DNA of 64,000 nt from Flavisphingomonas formosensis (GCF_009755815.1 NZ_WRPK01000006.1:124001-188000), one strand, 5' to 3'. Shown: positions 19,130 to 28,796, numbered from the stretch's first letter. Program-made: numbers and translations. Notes: generated by a model not told the origin, from the sequence alone.

Positions 19130-21625
19130 ATGCCGCCGGCGAGCAAGGGGTTCGCCGGACTGGCTTCTGGGCGGGGTAACGACATGATCGACCTTCAGGG
19201 AAACCGTGACCGCGCGTTCCGTGGCTTGTTTGCCATGTCGCTTTCGGTCAGCGCCATAGCGCTGGCCTGTGCCGATCCGGCGTGGGCTGCCGATGCAGCC
19301 GCCACGGGCTCGGCAGACGCGACGGCCGAGGCATCGAGCGCGGGCAGTGGGGAAATTCTGGTGACGGCGCGCAAACGCGTCGAGAATCTCATGACGACAC
19401 CGGTCTCCGCGACGGTGCTTTCGGGAGACAATCTGGCTCAGCAGAATGTTCGCAACTTCCAGGATCTACGCGGCGCCGTCTCGAACCTCGAGCTGGTTCC
19501 GCTGCTGTCCGGGGGCGCCAGCTTTACCGTGCGCGGCGTGGGCCAGACCTCGAACCAGGTGAACGCCGACTCCAAGGCGGGCTTCTACGTCAACGAGATG
19601 TATGTCAGCCGCCAGGAAGGCAACGATCTCTATTTCTACGACGTCTCATCGCTGCAGGTGTTGAAGGGGCCGCAGGGCACGCTGTTCGGCAAGAATACGA
19701 CGGCCGGCGCCGTGCTGCTCACTACCCAGCTTCCGACCCATGATTTCGAGGGTTACGGCAAGATCCGGGTCGGCAGCTACAAGCGCGTCGAGCTGGAAGG
19801 CGCGCTCAACGTGCCGCTGGCCGACGGGCTGTTCGGCCGCGTCAGCTTCCGCACGCAGGATGCCGACGGCTACATCAAGCATCTGCTCGACAACGGGCGC
19901 AGCGGCAACATCAACAACAAGTCGGTTCGTGCACAGCTTCGCTGGGAGTCCGGGGCCCTGACTGCGGATCTGCTCGGAGAATATAACGCATCGCACACAG
20001 ATGGCGGTGCGACCATAGCGACGGCTTGCAGAACTGACAGCTACACTAAGAATTACAATGCTCTTCATTCCGTAGACTATTGTGACAAATATCCGATAAT
20101 CGGCAAAGACTATACGGTCTATGGCGGCGCTACGCTGGGTGCCCCGACGAGTTCGGCGATCACGGACGAGGCTGTCGGCGGCGATGCGAACTCCGGAAAG
20201 AACAGATATATTGGCAAAGGGCCGTTCAACGATACGGATGTCTGGACCATCAACGGGCGGCTCAACTATGCGCTGACCGACGATATCGCGATCCATTCGG
20301 TCACGGCGTATCGACGTTCGCACGCGGAATGGTACACGCCGACGCTCGATGCCCCGGACGACATCTATGCCGAGTATGACAATACCAAGACCAAGCAATT
20401 CTCTCAGGAATTGACCCTCGGTGGATCAGCCATAGACGGCCGGCTCAACTTCATCGGTGGTCTCTATTATTACAATCAGAAGACAACGTTTCTTCAGGAT
20501 ACCGGTCCGGACTGGATTGATCCTCTGGGTTACGTTTATGATGCCGACGTGAAATATAAGAGCTTCGCCGCTTTCTTGCAGGGATCCTTCAAGATCACGC
20601 CGAAGCTCGAGCTCACGGTCGGCGGGCGTTACACGCACGACCACAAATCCGGCAACAGCTATGTCTTTTATGCCGGCAACGGTGCGACATATGTCGATGC
20701 TAACGGTGCTACGCAGACATGCGGCTGGTTCATCGGCGATTTCCTCGGCGGCCTCGCGAATTGCGCGGGCGCGCCTTACACCGCGTCGGGTTCGAAGAGT
20801 TGGAACAGTTTCGATCCCAAGGTCCAGCTCTCCTACCAGTGGAGCGACAGCGTCTATACTTATATGACCGCCGCACACGGCTACAATGCCGGCGGCTTCA
20901 ACCAGCAACTCGGTGGCCAGCCTGCCGATGGCCGTTTCCCGTCCAATTATAATCCGGAAAAGCTGTGGTCCTACGAAGGCGGCGTGAAGCTGGATCTGCT
21001 CGATCATCGCTTCCTGATCAGCGCATCGGGCTTTTATCAGAAGTATAGCGATATCCAGTCCACGATCCTCGTAACGATCGGGAATATCACCAGCCGCCAG
21101 TTCGCGACCGCGGCGACGGCCCATGAAGCGGGCTTCGAGGCCGAGTTCGTTCTCCGTCCGACCGAAAGGCTGACGCTGCGCGGCAATGGCTCCTATCTGG
21201 AGCAGGGCTATGACAAGATCGTCTCAGGCGCTCTGATCGACAAGGAGACACCGGTCAATTCCGCCCCGAAATATCAGTTCAGCGCGGCGGTCAGCTATGA
21301 TTTCGATGTCGGAGCCAATGGCGTCCTGACACCCAGCGCCGATGTGCGTGGCATCGGCAAGAAGCCGGCCTGCTATACGTCGGGTACGGCCACGGCACCC
21401 CAGCGCGCGACCTGCAATCTGCCGGCCTATGCGCTGGTGGGCTTCCGGCTGGATTATGTACCGAGCCGGGACAGCGCCTGGAGGATCGGCGTGTACGGCA
21501 CCAACGTGTTCGACAAGGTGATCCAGCTGACCCGCTCGGGCTATCTTTCGGGCGGCATGGGTATCGATCGGTACACGCCGGGCCGTCCCCAGGAATTCGG
21601 CGTGGAGGCCTCCTATCGCTTCTGA
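19130..21625 (+). CDS. TonB-dependent outer-membrane receptor
   Basis: 831-aa receptor. A signal peptide ends near ACADPAWAADA after a long N-region, followed by a TonB-box-like segment SGEILVTARKRVENLMTTPV and the plug domain (SFTVRGVGQ, VLKGPQGTLFGKNTTAGAVL). A beta-barrel ends with the aromatic-terminated strand FGVEASYRF. GGAGAGAG precedes the ATG at 19130; the alternative start 19184 would leave a shorter signal peptide. It imports a substrate across the outer membrane using TonB energy. A shared operator lies 21 bases upstream and a secreted lyase follows 105 bases downstream, so the receptor probably brings in the lyase substrate. Confidence 0.93.
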   Translation: MPPASKGFAGLASGRGNDMIDLQGNRDRAFRGLFAMSLSVSAIALACADPAWAADAAATGSADATAEASSAGSGEILVTARKRVENLMTTPVSATVLSGDNLAQQNVRNFQDLRGAVSNLELVPLLSGGASFTVRGVGQTSNQVNADSKAGFYVNEMYVSRQEGNDLYFYDVSSLQVLKGPQGTLFGKNTTAGAVLLTTQLPTHDFEGYGKIRVGSYKRVELEGALNVPLADGLFGRVSFRTQDADGYIKHLLDNGRSGNINNKSVRAQLRWESGALTADLLGEYNASHTDGGATIATACRTDSYTKNYNALHSVDYCDKYPIIGKDYTVYGGATLGAPTSSAITDEAVGGDANSGKNRYIGKGPFNDTDVWTINGRLNYALTDDIAIHSVTAYRRSHAEWYTPTLDAPDDIYAEYDNTKTKQFSQELTLGGSAIDGRLNFIGGLYYYNQKTTFLQDTGPDWIDPLGYVYDADVKYKSFAAFLQGSFKITPKLELTVGGRYTHDHKSGNSYVFYAGNGATYVDANGATQTCGWFIGDFLGGLANCAGAPYTASGSKSWNSFDPKVQLSYQWSDSVYTYMTAAHGYNAGGFNQQLGGQPADGRFPSNYNPEKLWSYEGGVKLDLLDHRFLISASGFYQKYSDIQSTILVTIGNITSRQFATAATAHEAGFEAEFVLRPTERLTLRGNGSYLEQGYDKIVSGALIDKETPVNSAPKYQFSAAVSYDFDVGANGVLTPSADVRGIGKKPACYTSGTATAPQRATCNLPAYALVGFRLDYVPSRDSAWRIGVYGTNVFDKVIQLTRSGYLSGGMGIDRYTPGRPQEFGVEASYRF

Positions 21626-21730
21626 TGCCGTCACTCTGACGGATGGCCGTGGCCGCCGATCTGTGATGGGCAGATCCGGCGGTCGCGGTTCGGGCGGCGG
21701 GTTGCGAGGCAGCTCATGGAGAAAAGAGAG

Positions 21731-23524
21731 ATGATGCTGAAAAAGGCTTTCGTCGCGTTGCTTGTCGCCGCGGCCGCCGCATTCCAGACGCCGGCCTGGG
21801 CGGCTTCGGCCTATGTGCCGATCCGCTATGATGCGACCGGCGAGACGATCACGCTGACCGGCCACGACCTGACGATCGACCAGGTCGTGCGGATCGCGCG
21901 GCATGGCGCGAAAGTGGCCTTGTCGCCGGAGGCGCGGCAGCGTTCGGCGGATGCCTATGGCCTGCTGCTCGAGGCAGCGGCCGAGGGCGTCAGCGTCTAC
22001 TGGTTCAACCGCGGCGCCGGCGATCAGCGCGAGACGGTGATCTTTTCCGGCGATCCGACCTCGCCGGAAAACAGCGCGAAGCTGAAGGCGATCCAGCGCG
22101 CGCGGTTTGGCCGCGGCGGCCTCGGTTCCTATGCGCCCGAGGTGGATCATGAGGATGTCGTGCGCGCGATGATGGCGATCCGCGTCAACACCATGTCCTA
22201 TGAAGCCGCGAGTCCGGGCCTCACCCAGGCGCTGATTGATCTGCTGAATGCCGGGATCACTCCCGTGATGGGCAGCCGCGGCACCCTGGGCGAAGGCGAT
22301 CTGGCGCTGATGGGCGATATCGGCGCGGCGATGGTCGGCGAAGGCGAGGTCTATTATAAGGGCACGCGCATGGCCGCGGCCGATGCACTGCGTCAGGCAG
22401 GCCTCAAGCCGCTGGAGCCGTTCGGTGCGGACGACAGCGCCCTGATCAGCACCAACGCCTATGCGGTCGCCAACAGCGCGCTGCTCGTCGCCGATGCCGG
22501 CAACCTGCTCGATTGGACCGATATGGCCACGGCGATGGCGCTGCTGGGCATGAACAGCAGTCTGACGCCGCTTTCGATGCCGGTTCAATCCAACCGGCCC
22601 TATCCGTGGCTGAACTGGGATGCGGCGCGCGTGCTCGACATGGTGCGCGGCAGCTATTTGTTCGACGCCGATCCCAAACGCATCATCCAGGATCCCGAGA
22701 GCCTGCGCGCGTCCACCCAGCGCACCGGTTCGGTGTGGCAGGCGCTGGCCGACCTGCGCCAAACCGTGCTCATCTCGATCAACAGCTCGGATCACAATCC
22801 GGCGGTGCGGCCCGGCCTCAAGCCGTCCGATTCCTGGGAGCTGGCGACGCCGCAGATGATGAAATTCTATGTGAAGGGCGGTCCGCTCAGCAAAGGCAAG
22901 AGCGGTTACATCTTCTCGAACGCTAATTGGGATCCTTACCCGCTCGCCAATCAGCTCGAATATTTCACCATCGCCCTTGCCAATATGGGCGTGGTGCTGA
23001 CGCAGCGCGTCGATCGCTTCACCAATCCCTTCTTCACCGCGATCAAGGCCAGCGACGTGCTTTCGCCCGATCAGATCCGCGCCATGCCGGCGGCGGGTGG
23101 CTATCTGCATTCGGATCTGTGGATCGAGCTCACCGGACTGATCAATCCCGTGACGCCGCAAGGCCAGGCGATCGTCGCGACGGTGGAGGATCTCCAGGCT
23201 GAGACGCGGCTGAAGGTGAAGCGCGCGCGCGACGCCGTCGACGTGACGCGCCATCTGCTCGCGCAGGACGTCATCATGTCGTCCAACTGGATGGATATCC
23301 GCAAGCTGCAGGATCCGCAGCGCAGCCTCGGCACGGCGCCGGCGGCTGCCCTGTCCGCGCTGCGCAAGGTGCTGCCGTTCCAGAGCACGGCAGCGGCTGT
23401 CTCCCGCGAGCCGGCGGGCCAGATCGTCGCGGACTTCCTGGCCGCGACGTCTGCGCGCTCCTTCTACACCGGCGGGCCGACCATGCCGCCGGCCTCACCC
23501 GTCCCCGTCGTGGGGCAGCGTTAG
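21731..23524 (+). CDS. Secreted MIO-less ammonia-lyase-fold protein; candidate betaine trimethylamine-lyase
   Basis: 597-aa protein of the aromatic amino acid ammonia-lyase (HAL/PAL) fold. A signal peptide MLKKAFVALLVAAAAAF ends at AWAA, so it is periplasmic. Counting from the in-frame ATG at 21716, fold landmarks are VYWFN (94-98, catalytic Tyr loop) and VRAMMAIRVNTMS (149-161). QDPESLR (325-331) and SSDHNPAVRPG (357-367) follow. The Ala-Ser-Gly triad that cyclises to MIO is absent: GSRGTLGEGDL (186-196) stands where GSVGASGDL is expected, with two extra residues. The usual Tyr of QDxYSLR is Glu328. Ergothionase, a known trimethylamine-releasing relative, is reported to work without MIO because trimethylamine is a good leaving group. 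Neighbouring trimethylamine genes support that role. The substrate and activity are inference. ATG 21731 is chosen for its GGAG 9 bases upstream. Confidence 0.82.
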   Translation: MMLKKAFVALLVAAAAAFQTPAWAASAYVPIRYDATGETITLTGHDLTIDQVVRIARHGAKVALSPEARQRSADAYGLLLEAAAEGVSVYWFNRGAGDQRETVIFSGDPTSPENSAKLKAIQRARFGRGGLGSYAPEVDHEDVVRAMMAIRVNTMSYEAASPGLTQALIDLLNAGITPVMGSRGTLGEGDLALMGDIGAAMVGEGEVYYKGTRMAAADALRQAGLKPLEPFGADDSALISTNAYAVANSALLVADAGNLLDWTDMATAMALLGMNSSLTPLSMPVQSNRPYPWLNWDAARVLDMVRGSYLFDADPKRIIQDPESLRASTQRTGSVWQALADLRQTVLISINSSDHNPAVRPGLKPSDSWELATPQMMKFYVKGGPLSKGKSGYIFSNANWDPYPLANQLEYFTIALANMGVVLTQRVDRFTNPFFTAIKASDVLSPDQIRAMPAAGGYLHSDLWIELTGLINPVTPQGQAIVATVEDLQAETRLKVKRARDAVDVTRHLLAQDVIMSSNWMDIRKLQDPQRSLGTAPAAALSALRKVLPFQSTAAAVSREPAGQIVADFLAATSARSFYTGGPTMPPASPVPVVGQR

Positions 23525-23628
23525 GCGGTTCGGCTCTGCCTTCCTCGGGCCGGGCCGCCTGACGCCAAAAATTCAACGGCCGCCGCATCGCCGGATCGCG
23601 GCACCGACAGATCGGAACGACGATTGCG

Positions 23629-24489
23629 ATGACCGAGATTCATTATGTGCTGACTTTGTCCTGCCCCAATCGGCCCGGCATCGTCGCCAAGATTGCGACG
23701 ATGCTGTTCTCGCATGGCGGCAACATTCTCGAAGCCCATCAATATGACGATCGCGCCTCCGGCCGGTTCTTCATGCGGACGGTGTTCAACCTGCCGGAGG
23801 GTGGGGAGGTGGCGAAGGTTGAGGCGGATTTTGCGCCGATTGCGGCGGAGCATGGCATGGAATGGGCGCTGAGCCCGAACGACCGGCGCAAGAAGGTGCT
23901 GATCCTGGTCTCGAAATTCGATCATTGCCTGGTCGACCTGCTCTATCGCTGGCGGATCGGGGAGCTGGCGATGGATATCGTCGGGATCGTCTCCAACCAT
24001 GGCTTCGAAACCTATGCGGGCATCGATTTCGGCGGCATCCCCTTCCATCACCTGCCGATCACCAGGGAGACCAAGCCGCAGCAGGAAGCGCAGATCAAGG
24101 CGGTGGTCGAGCGGACGGGCGCGGAGCTGATCGTGCTGGCGCGCTACATGCAGATCCTGTCGGACGATCTCGCCGCCTATCTGTCGGGCCGCTGCATCAA
24201 CATCCATCACAGCTTCCTGCCCGGTTTCAAGGGCGCCAAGCCCTATCACCAGGCCCATGCGCGCGGCGTGAAGCTGATCGGGGCGACGGCGCATTATGTG
24301 ACCGCGGACCTCGACGAAGGCCCGATCATCGAGCAGGACGTCGAACGCGTCAGCCACAATGACAGCCCCGAGGATCTCGTCCGCAAGGGCCGCGACATCG
24401 AGCGCCGCGTGCTCGCCCGCGCCGTCGGCTTCCACCTCGAAGGCCGCGCCCTGCTCAACGGCTCCACCACCGTCGTCTTCCGGGATTGA
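23629..24489 (+). CDS. purU: Formyltetrahydrofolate deformylase
   Basis: 286-aa enzyme hydrolysing 10-formyl-THF to formate and THF. It has an N-terminal ACT domain ([20 protein letters not shown]) and a C-terminal formyltransferase-like domain with [17 protein letters not shown] and the catalytic region [41 protein letters not shown] block follows, all typical of PurU. It lies 104 bases after the lyase gene and its TGA overlaps the folD start (TGATG). In methylotrophic and methylamine-using bacteria PurU with FolD forms the route from methylene-THF to formate, which fits the neighbouring THF-dependent demethylases. Confidence 0.95.
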   Translation: MTEIHYVLTLSCPNRPGIVAKIATMLFSHGGNILEAHQYDDRASGRFFMRTVFNLPEGGEVAKVEADFAPIAAEHGMEWALSPNDRRKKVLILVSKFDHCLVDLLYRWRIGELAMDIVGIVSNHGFETYAGIDFGGIPFHHLPITRETKPQQEAQIKAVVERTGAELIVLARYMQILSDDLAAYLSGRCINIHHSFLPGFKGAKPYHQAHARGVKLIGATAHYVTADLDEGPIIEQDVERVSHNDSPEDLVRKGRDIERRVLARAVGFHLEGRALLNGSTTVVFRD

Positions 24490-25364
24490 TGCCCATGGTT
24501 GCTGATCTGATCGATGGCAAGGCGATCGCCGAGGCCCTCCGGCGCGACATCGCGAACGAGGTGGCGGCGCTGGCGGGGCAGGGGATAAAGCCCGGGCTGG
24601 CCGTCGTGCTGGTCGGCGAGGATCCGGCGAGCCAGGTCTATGTGCGCAACAAGGCGAAGCAGACGGTGGAGGCCGGCATGGCCTCGTTCGAGCATCGTCT
24701 CGATGCCGGCACATCAGAGGCGGAACTGCTCGCGCTCGTTGAACGGCTCAACGCTGATCCGGCGGTGGACGGCATCCTCGTCCAGCTGCCGCTGCCGCCG
24801 CAGATCGATGCCACCCGCGTGCTGCGGGCGATCGATCCGGCCAAGGATGCGGATGGCTTTCACCCGATCAATGTCGGCTTGATCGCGACCGGTGCCGGAG
24901 GCTTGGCGCCGTGCACGCCACTTGGATCGATGATGCTGATCCGCAGCGTGAAGCCGGATCCGACGGGGCTCGAGGCGGTGATCGTCGGCCGTTCCAACAT
25001 CGTCGGCAAGCCGATGATCCAATTGTTGCTCGGCGCCGGTTGCACGGTGACGGTCGCGCACTCCCGTACAGTCGACCTTCCTTCGGTCTGCCGCAGGGCG
25101 GACATCCTCGTCGCCGCGGTCGGTCGGGCAGAGATGATCCGGGGCGAATGGATCAAGCCCGGCGCGATCGTGATCGATGTCGGTATCAACCGCGTGCAGG
25201 GTGCGGAGGGCAAGTCCCGCCTCGTCGGCGACGTCGCCTTCGCCGAGGCGCGTGCGGTGGCCGGTGCGATCACGCCGGTGCCGGGCGGCGTCGGCCCGAT
25301 GACCATCGCCTGCCTGCTCGCCAACACGCTGCAGGCGGCCAAGGCACGCCGTGGACTTGGCTGA
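24489..25364 (+). CDS. folD: Bifunctional methylenetetrahydrofolate dehydrogenase/cyclohydrolase
   Basis: 291-aa FolD that oxidises 5,10-methylene-THF and hydrolyses methenyl-THF to 10-formyl-THF. Motifs are [18 protein letters not shown] (with catalytic Lys), [10 protein letters not shown] and CTPLGSM. The NADP-binding [12 protein letters not shown] and the terminal [18 protein letters not shown] also match. The ATG at 24489 overlaps the purU stop; ATG 24495 is also possible. It is translationally coupled to purU, so both probably serve oxidation of methyl groups delivered as methylene-THF. Confidence 0.95.
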   Translation: MPMVADLIDGKAIAEALRRDIANEVAALAGQGIKPGLAVVLVGEDPASQVYVRNKAKQTVEAGMASFEHRLDAGTSEAELLALVERLNADPAVDGILVQLPLPPQIDATRVLRAIDPAKDADGFHPINVGLIATGAGGLAPCTPLGSMMLIRSVKPDPTGLEAVIVGRSNIVGKPMIQLLLGAGCTVTVAHSRTVDLPSVCRRADILVAAVGRAEMIRGEWIKPGAIVIDVGINRVQGAEGKSRLVGDVAFAEARAVAGAITPVPGGVGPMTIACLLANTLQAAKARRGLG

Positions 25365-25725
25365 ACCCGTCATCGAGACGACGCGGCTCTTCGTCCGCGC
25401 GCTACGCGTCGTCGCGTCGATCGGGATCCATCCGCATGAGCGGATCGCACCGCAGCCCCTGATTCTGGACGTCGAAATGGACGTGCCGCCGGTGGCGGCG
25501 GACCGGATCGGCGCGACCTATGACTATGCGCTGGTGCGGGACGCCGCCCATGCGGTGATCGCGGACGGGCATATCGATCTGGTGGAGACCTTCGCGGAGC
25601 GGATCGCGCGGAGGCTGTTCGGGGCCGGCGATGTCGAGGTCGTACGGATCAGGGTCGCGAAGCCGGCCGCGCTGGTGCCGGATGCGGAGACGGCGGGCGT
25701 GGAATTGAGGATGCGGCGCGGATGA
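25351..25725 (+). CDS. folB: Dihydroneopterin aldolase family protein
   Basis: 124-aa FolB-type protein of the T-fold family. Expected marks are [20 protein letters not shown] with the early Gly-X-His, [20 protein letters not shown] and [14 protein letters not shown] with the catalytic-helix Glu. It starts with GTG inside the last codons of folD (14-base overlap). FolB makes the pterin part of THF, so its place behind purU-folD is consistent with raising the THF pool for one-carbon transfer. It could be a second copy beside a housekeeping folB elsewhere. Confidence 0.85.
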   Translation: MDLAEPVIETTRLFVRALRVVASIGIHPHERIAPQPLILDVEMDVPPVAADRIGATYDYALVRDAAHAVIADGHIDLVETFAERIARRLFGAGDVEVVRIRVAKPAALVPDAETAGVELRMRRG

Positions 25726-25737
25726 GGGGCCTGGTCC

Positions 25738-25889
25738 CCCTCATCTTCCCCGGAACGGGGAGAGGAACCAGCCGCGGATTGGTGGAGGGGGTCCTGCTCG
25801 CGTCATTCTCGCCCTCACGCCTGCATTGCGTGCGGAAGCCCTCCATCATGCTTCGCGCGTTCCCCCTCCCCCTGCGAGGGAAGATGAAG
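25738..25889. repeat. Inverted-repeat element in convergent spacer
   Basis: CCCTCATCTTCCCC at 25738 is mirrored by GAGGGAAGATGAAG at 25876, in a C/G-homopolymer-rich spacer between the convergent folB and gcvT-like genes. It looks like a paired short palindromic repeat and could also act as a bidirectional terminator. Confidence 0.5.
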
Positions 25890-25913
25890 AAAGGGAGGGG
25901 GGTGGAGCGCGCA

Positions 25914-27050
25914 TCACCCTACCGCGGTGCGCTTCTTCTTGTCGGGATCGTCGAAGGGCAGCGGCTGTGCTGTCGCTTTTACCTTGCCCTGGGCTCCTTC
26001 GAGCTCCAACGCGGTGCCGGGCACCGCCGCGCCGGGATCCAATCGCGCGATCGCCAGCGAACGGCCGGTCAGTTTCGAGACCATGCCGATCGTGACCACG
26101 CCCACCTTCTTGCCGTCGGCGAGCAGGATATCCGCCGGATCCGCCGGCTTGTCCGAGTCGAGTTCGATACCATAGATCTTGAACCGCTCCTTGCCTTTGG
26201 CGCGATAATGGGCATCGGCGCCGCGGAAGCCGGTCTTCTTCGGGCTTACGGTGAAATCGAGGCCCAGCTCCCACAGCGTGTCGCCGGGGCCCTCGCCATT
26301 TTCGAAGGGCCACATTTCCGACATGTCATAGGGATAGAAGAGCAGGTAGCTTTCGACGCGCAGCAGGTCGAGTGCGGTGAAGGCCGTCGCCTCGATACCG
26401 AATTCCCGGCCCTTGTCGAGGATCGTATCCCAGATCATCGGCGCTTCGTGGCCACGACAAAAGATTTCGTAACCGCGCTCACCGGTATATCCGGTCCGCG
26501 AGATCATCACCGGCGCACCGAACAGCGTGGTCTGCAGGTGATGGAAATATTTGAGGTCGCGAATACCGGGCACATGTCCGGCGAGAAAGTCCACTGCGGC
26601 GGGCCCTTGCAGCGAAAGATCGTGCAGATCGTCGTCGAACAGCATCGCGACGTTACGCCCTGTCGTCGATGCGCTCAGGAGCTCGTGGCCGGCACCCGAA
26701 CCATGCACCACCATCCAGCTGTTGGGCCCCGTTCGGTAGAGGATGCAATCCTCGACGAACTTGCCGTCGTCGTTGAGCATCGTGGCGTAGGCGGAGCGGC
26801 CTGGCGTGATCTTCTCGACGTTGCGGGTCGTCACATAATCCAGCACGCCGGACGCATGCGGCCCGACGAGATGGATCTTCTTGAGGCCGGAGACGTCCAT
26901 CAGTCCGGCCTTGGTGCGGATCAGGGCATGATCGTCCTGCAGATCCTTGTCATAGGTCCACGCGGTTCCCATCCCGTTCCAATCCTCGAGCGCGGATCCC
27001 AGGGCGCGGTGACGGTCGGCAAGCGTGGAATGACGCCAGCTGTTCGGCAT
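25914..27050 (-). CDS. GcvT-like THF-dependent demethylase (DmmD-like)
   Basis: 378-aa aminomethyltransferase-family protein. Typical GcvT/DmdA/DmmD blocks are DHALIRTKAGLMDVSGLKKI, LNDDGKFVEDCILYRTG and MISRTGYTGERGYEIFC. It has ALDLLRVESYLLFYPYDM near residue 250 and a C-terminal barrel domain. Such enzymes pass a methyl or methylene group to THF. The start is the ATG at 27050; the frame upstream runs into the promoter. It is divergent from dmmABC. In described dmmDABC loci DmmD is a GcvT-like protein that captures formaldehyde-level carbon from dimethylamine oxidation, so I assign that role by context. Glycine cleavage T-protein is less likely, since no gcvH or gcvP is nearby. Confidence 0.83.
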   Translation of the reverse strand: MPNSWRHSTLADRHRALGSALEDWNGMGTAWTYDKDLQDDHALIRTKAGLMDVSGLKKIHLVGPHASGVLDYVTTRNVEKITPGRSAYATMLNDDGKFVEDCILYRTGPNSWMVVHGSGAGHELLSASTTGRNVAMLFDDDLHDLSLQGPAAVDFLAGHVPGIRDLKYFHHLQTTLFGAPVMISRTGYTGERGYEIFCRGHEAPMIWDTILDKGREFGIEATAFTALDLLRVESYLLFYPYDMSEMWPFENGEGPGDTLWELGLDFTVSPKKTGFRGADAHYRAKGKERFKIYGIELDSDKPADPADILLADGKKVGVVTIGMVSKLTGRSLAIARLDPGAAVPGTALELEGAQGKVKATAQPLPFDDPDKKKRTAVG

Positions 27051-27093
27051 GGAAAGCTCCTCTTCTGCATGGGGGAATCGGCCGCGGCCGGTT

Positions 27094-27108
27094 TTTCTCT
27101 GACAGAAA
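27094..27108. promoter_or_regulatory. Shared operator TTTCY-N5-RGAAA, site 2
   Basis: TTTCT-CTGAC-AGAAA with perfect arms, 44 bases upstream of the gcvT-like start on the minus strand. It is one of two sites in this divergent promoter region. Confidence 0.55.
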
Positions 27109-27157
27109 GAATTTTTATCATTGGGACGAAAATCTGTCGAGGGCCTCCGATGCTTTA

Positions 27158-27186
27158 TTGACAAGTTTATTTCCTCAAGGGAAAGT
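27158..27186 (+). promoter_or_regulatory. dmmA promoter with shared operator, site 3
   Basis: A consensus -35 TTGACA is at 27158-27163. With a 17-base spacer the -10 would fall at GAAAGT (27181), which is a poor match. The operator TTTCC-TCAAG-GGAAA at 27170-27184 has perfect arms and overlaps the spacer and -10, the position expected for repression. It faces dmmA, whose ATG is at 27274. Confidence 0.5.
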
Positions 27187-27273
27187 CACCCGTGCGCTTC
27201 AGCAGCGTGCAACCGCCGAATTCCGGGAGATTGACGTGGCACTTGCCGCTTGCCGTCCCATGCCGGTGTCGTC

Positions 27274-27855
27274 ATGAGCGATCAAGGCATCAAAAGCAGA
27301 CCGCGCTATACGCCTCTAGCACTGGATCCGACTGGACGGACTCATCTTCTCGTCGTGGACAGCGCAGAGATTCTGCCTGAAGTCTTTGCCGATGGCGTCG
27401 GTCCACGGGATTTTCCCGAGCGCTGGATGATCGAAGGCCACAGCCGGGCAATTCCATCGCCCCTTCCCGAAGAGACAGTGCATGGCTTCCGTTCCGCCAG
27501 CCATTTGCTGATCGCGCTGCGGCGGCGCCTGGCGCAGGAGCATATGGGTTTCCGCCTCTATGCGGCGGGCACCGAAGGCTTTCTGTGGGACGTGGCGGGC
27601 GCCTGCGAAGCGGCGGGCATGGGCAAGGCGGAATATCGCCTTTGCCATTCCGGCAGCGCGCAACGCCGCATCTTCTGCGTGCATTGCCGGACGATGACGG
27701 ATGGCGTCACGACCAATCTCGTCACCTGCTCGGGATGCGGCGCGCAGCTTTTCGTCCGCGACCATTTTTCCCGCAGGCTCAATGCCTTCATGGGTTTCCA
27801 GATCGATGCCGAAGTGCCGGGCGAGACGATCCCGGTGGAGGAGCTCTACAGATGA
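27274..27855 (+). CDS. dmmA: Dimethylamine monooxygenase subunit DmmA-like
   Basis: 193-aa protein matching the DmmA family by layout and by the C-terminal zinc-ribbon-like segment IFCVHCRTMTDGVTTNLVTC followed by SGCG (two CxxC pairs). The N-terminal half (SASHLLIALRRRLAQEHMGF, FLWDVAGACEAAGM) is of unknown fold. It is first in dmmA-dmmB-dmmC and its stop overlaps dmmB (ATGA). In Pseudomonas and marine bacteria DmmABC converts dimethylamine to monomethylamine plus formaldehyde-level carbon. The ATG at 27274 is chosen over 27250 because MSDQG begins the conserved part. Confidence 0.82.
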   Translation: MSDQGIKSRPRYTPLALDPTGRTHLLVVDSAEILPEVFADGVGPRDFPERWMIEGHSRAIPSPLPEETVHGFRSASHLLIALRRRLAQEHMGFRLYAAGTEGFLWDVAGACEAAGMGKAEYRLCHSGSAQRRIFCVHCRTMTDGVTTNLVTCSGCGAQLFVRDHFSRRLNAFMGFQIDAEVPGETIPVEELYR

Positions 27856-28796
27856 TCCAGCGCGACATCGCCTATCGCGTTCGGGCGATCGAATCGCTCT
27901 CGCCGACGCTCAAGCGCATCGTCCTGGAATCAGCGACGGGCGATCCGCTGCCGGTGGGAGCGGCCGGAGCGCATATCGCGCTGACGCTCAAGTGCGGCGA
28001 CCGGATCCTGCGCAACAGCTATTCGCTGATCGCGCCATCGGACGGGACCGGCCGTTACGAACTGATCGTGCGCCGGACGGACCCGTCCCGCGGCGGATCC
28101 CATTTCGTGCACGACGAGCTGACGGTGGGTGCCGTGCTCGCCGGCTACGTGCCGCACAATCTGTTTCCTTCATTCAGTCACGCACGCAAGCATCTGCTGA
28201 TCGGCGGGGGAGTGGGCATCACGCCCCTGCTCGCGCATCTTGCCGCGCTTCGGCGTGAAGGCGCGCGCGTGGAACTCCATCAGTTGGCCGCAGCCGAAGA
28301 GGTTGCGCTGTTCACGCAGTTGCTGGCGCCTTGGGCGGGCGACGACGTGCAGGTGCATGGCGGGCGGGAGGGGCTCGATCTGGAGGCACTGCTCTCCCGC
28401 CAGCCGCTCGGCACCCACGTCTATGTGTGCGGCCCGGCCGCACTCATGGATCGTGTCGAGGGCATGGCTGTGGCGCTGGGATGGCCGGACGGTCGGATCC
28501 ATCGGGAAAGCTTCGGCGCCAGCGGCGGCGAGCCGTTCACCGTAAGGCTGGCCCGGTCCGGTGGAGAGGTTCGCGTCGGACCGGACGAATCGATGCTGCA
28601 GGCGCTGGAGAATGCCGGCGTCGCCGCGCCTTCGCTCTGTCGTGGCGGGGCGTGCGGCGAATGCCTCACCCGCGTGCTCGAAGGCGAACCCGAGCATCGC
28701 GATCATTATCTCACCGCCGAAGAAAAGGCGTCGGGCCAGTTCGTCATGCCCTGCGTCTCGCGTGCTCACAGCGATATGCTGGTACTGGATCTGTAA
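27852..28796 (+). CDS. dmmB: Dimethylamine monooxygenase reductase subunit DmmB-like
   Basis: 314-aa FMN/[2Fe-2S] oxidoreductase of the phthalate-dioxygenase-reductase (VanB) type. RNSYSLIAP binds flavin, LIGGGVGITPLLAHL and YVCGPAALMDRVEGM form the NAD domain, and the C-terminal plant-type ferredoxin has CRGGACGECL plus a later Cys in FVMPCVSRA. It overlaps dmmA by 4 bases and is followed 11 bases later by dmmC. It passes electrons from NAD(P)H to the heme subunit. By sequence alone it could serve any Rieske or heme oxygenase; the operon fixes its role. Confidence 0.9.
   Translation: MIQRDIAYRVRAIESLSPTLKRIVLESATGDPLPVGAAGAHIALTLKCGDRILRNSYSLIAPSDGTGRYELIVRRTDPSRGGSHFVHDELTVGAVLAGYVPHNLFPSFSHARKHLLIGGGVGITPLLAHLAALRREGARVELHQLAAAEEVALFTQLLAPWAGDDVQVHGGREGLDLEALLSRQPLGTHVYVCGPAALMDRVEGMAVALGWPDGRIHRESFGASGGEPFTVRLARSGGEVRVGPDESMLQALENAGVAAPSLCRGGACGECLTRVLEGEPEHRDHYLTAEEKASGQFVMPCVSRAHSDMLVLDL

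Noticed and set aside
21653-21682. Imperfect hairpin between the receptor and lyase genes (CCGCCGATCTG with CAGATCCGGCGG)
   Set aside because: No T-run follows and the genes are only 105 bases apart, so I do not call a terminator; it may tune expression of the lyase.
21224-23254. 676-codon minus-strand frame across the receptor end and lyase
   Set aside because: His/Arg-rich shadow of the real plus-strand genes with no domain similarity.
25914-27050. Glycine cleavage T-protein as the name for the GcvT-like gene
   Set aside because: No gcvH or gcvP nearby and it is divergent from dmmABC, so a DmmD-type role is more likely.
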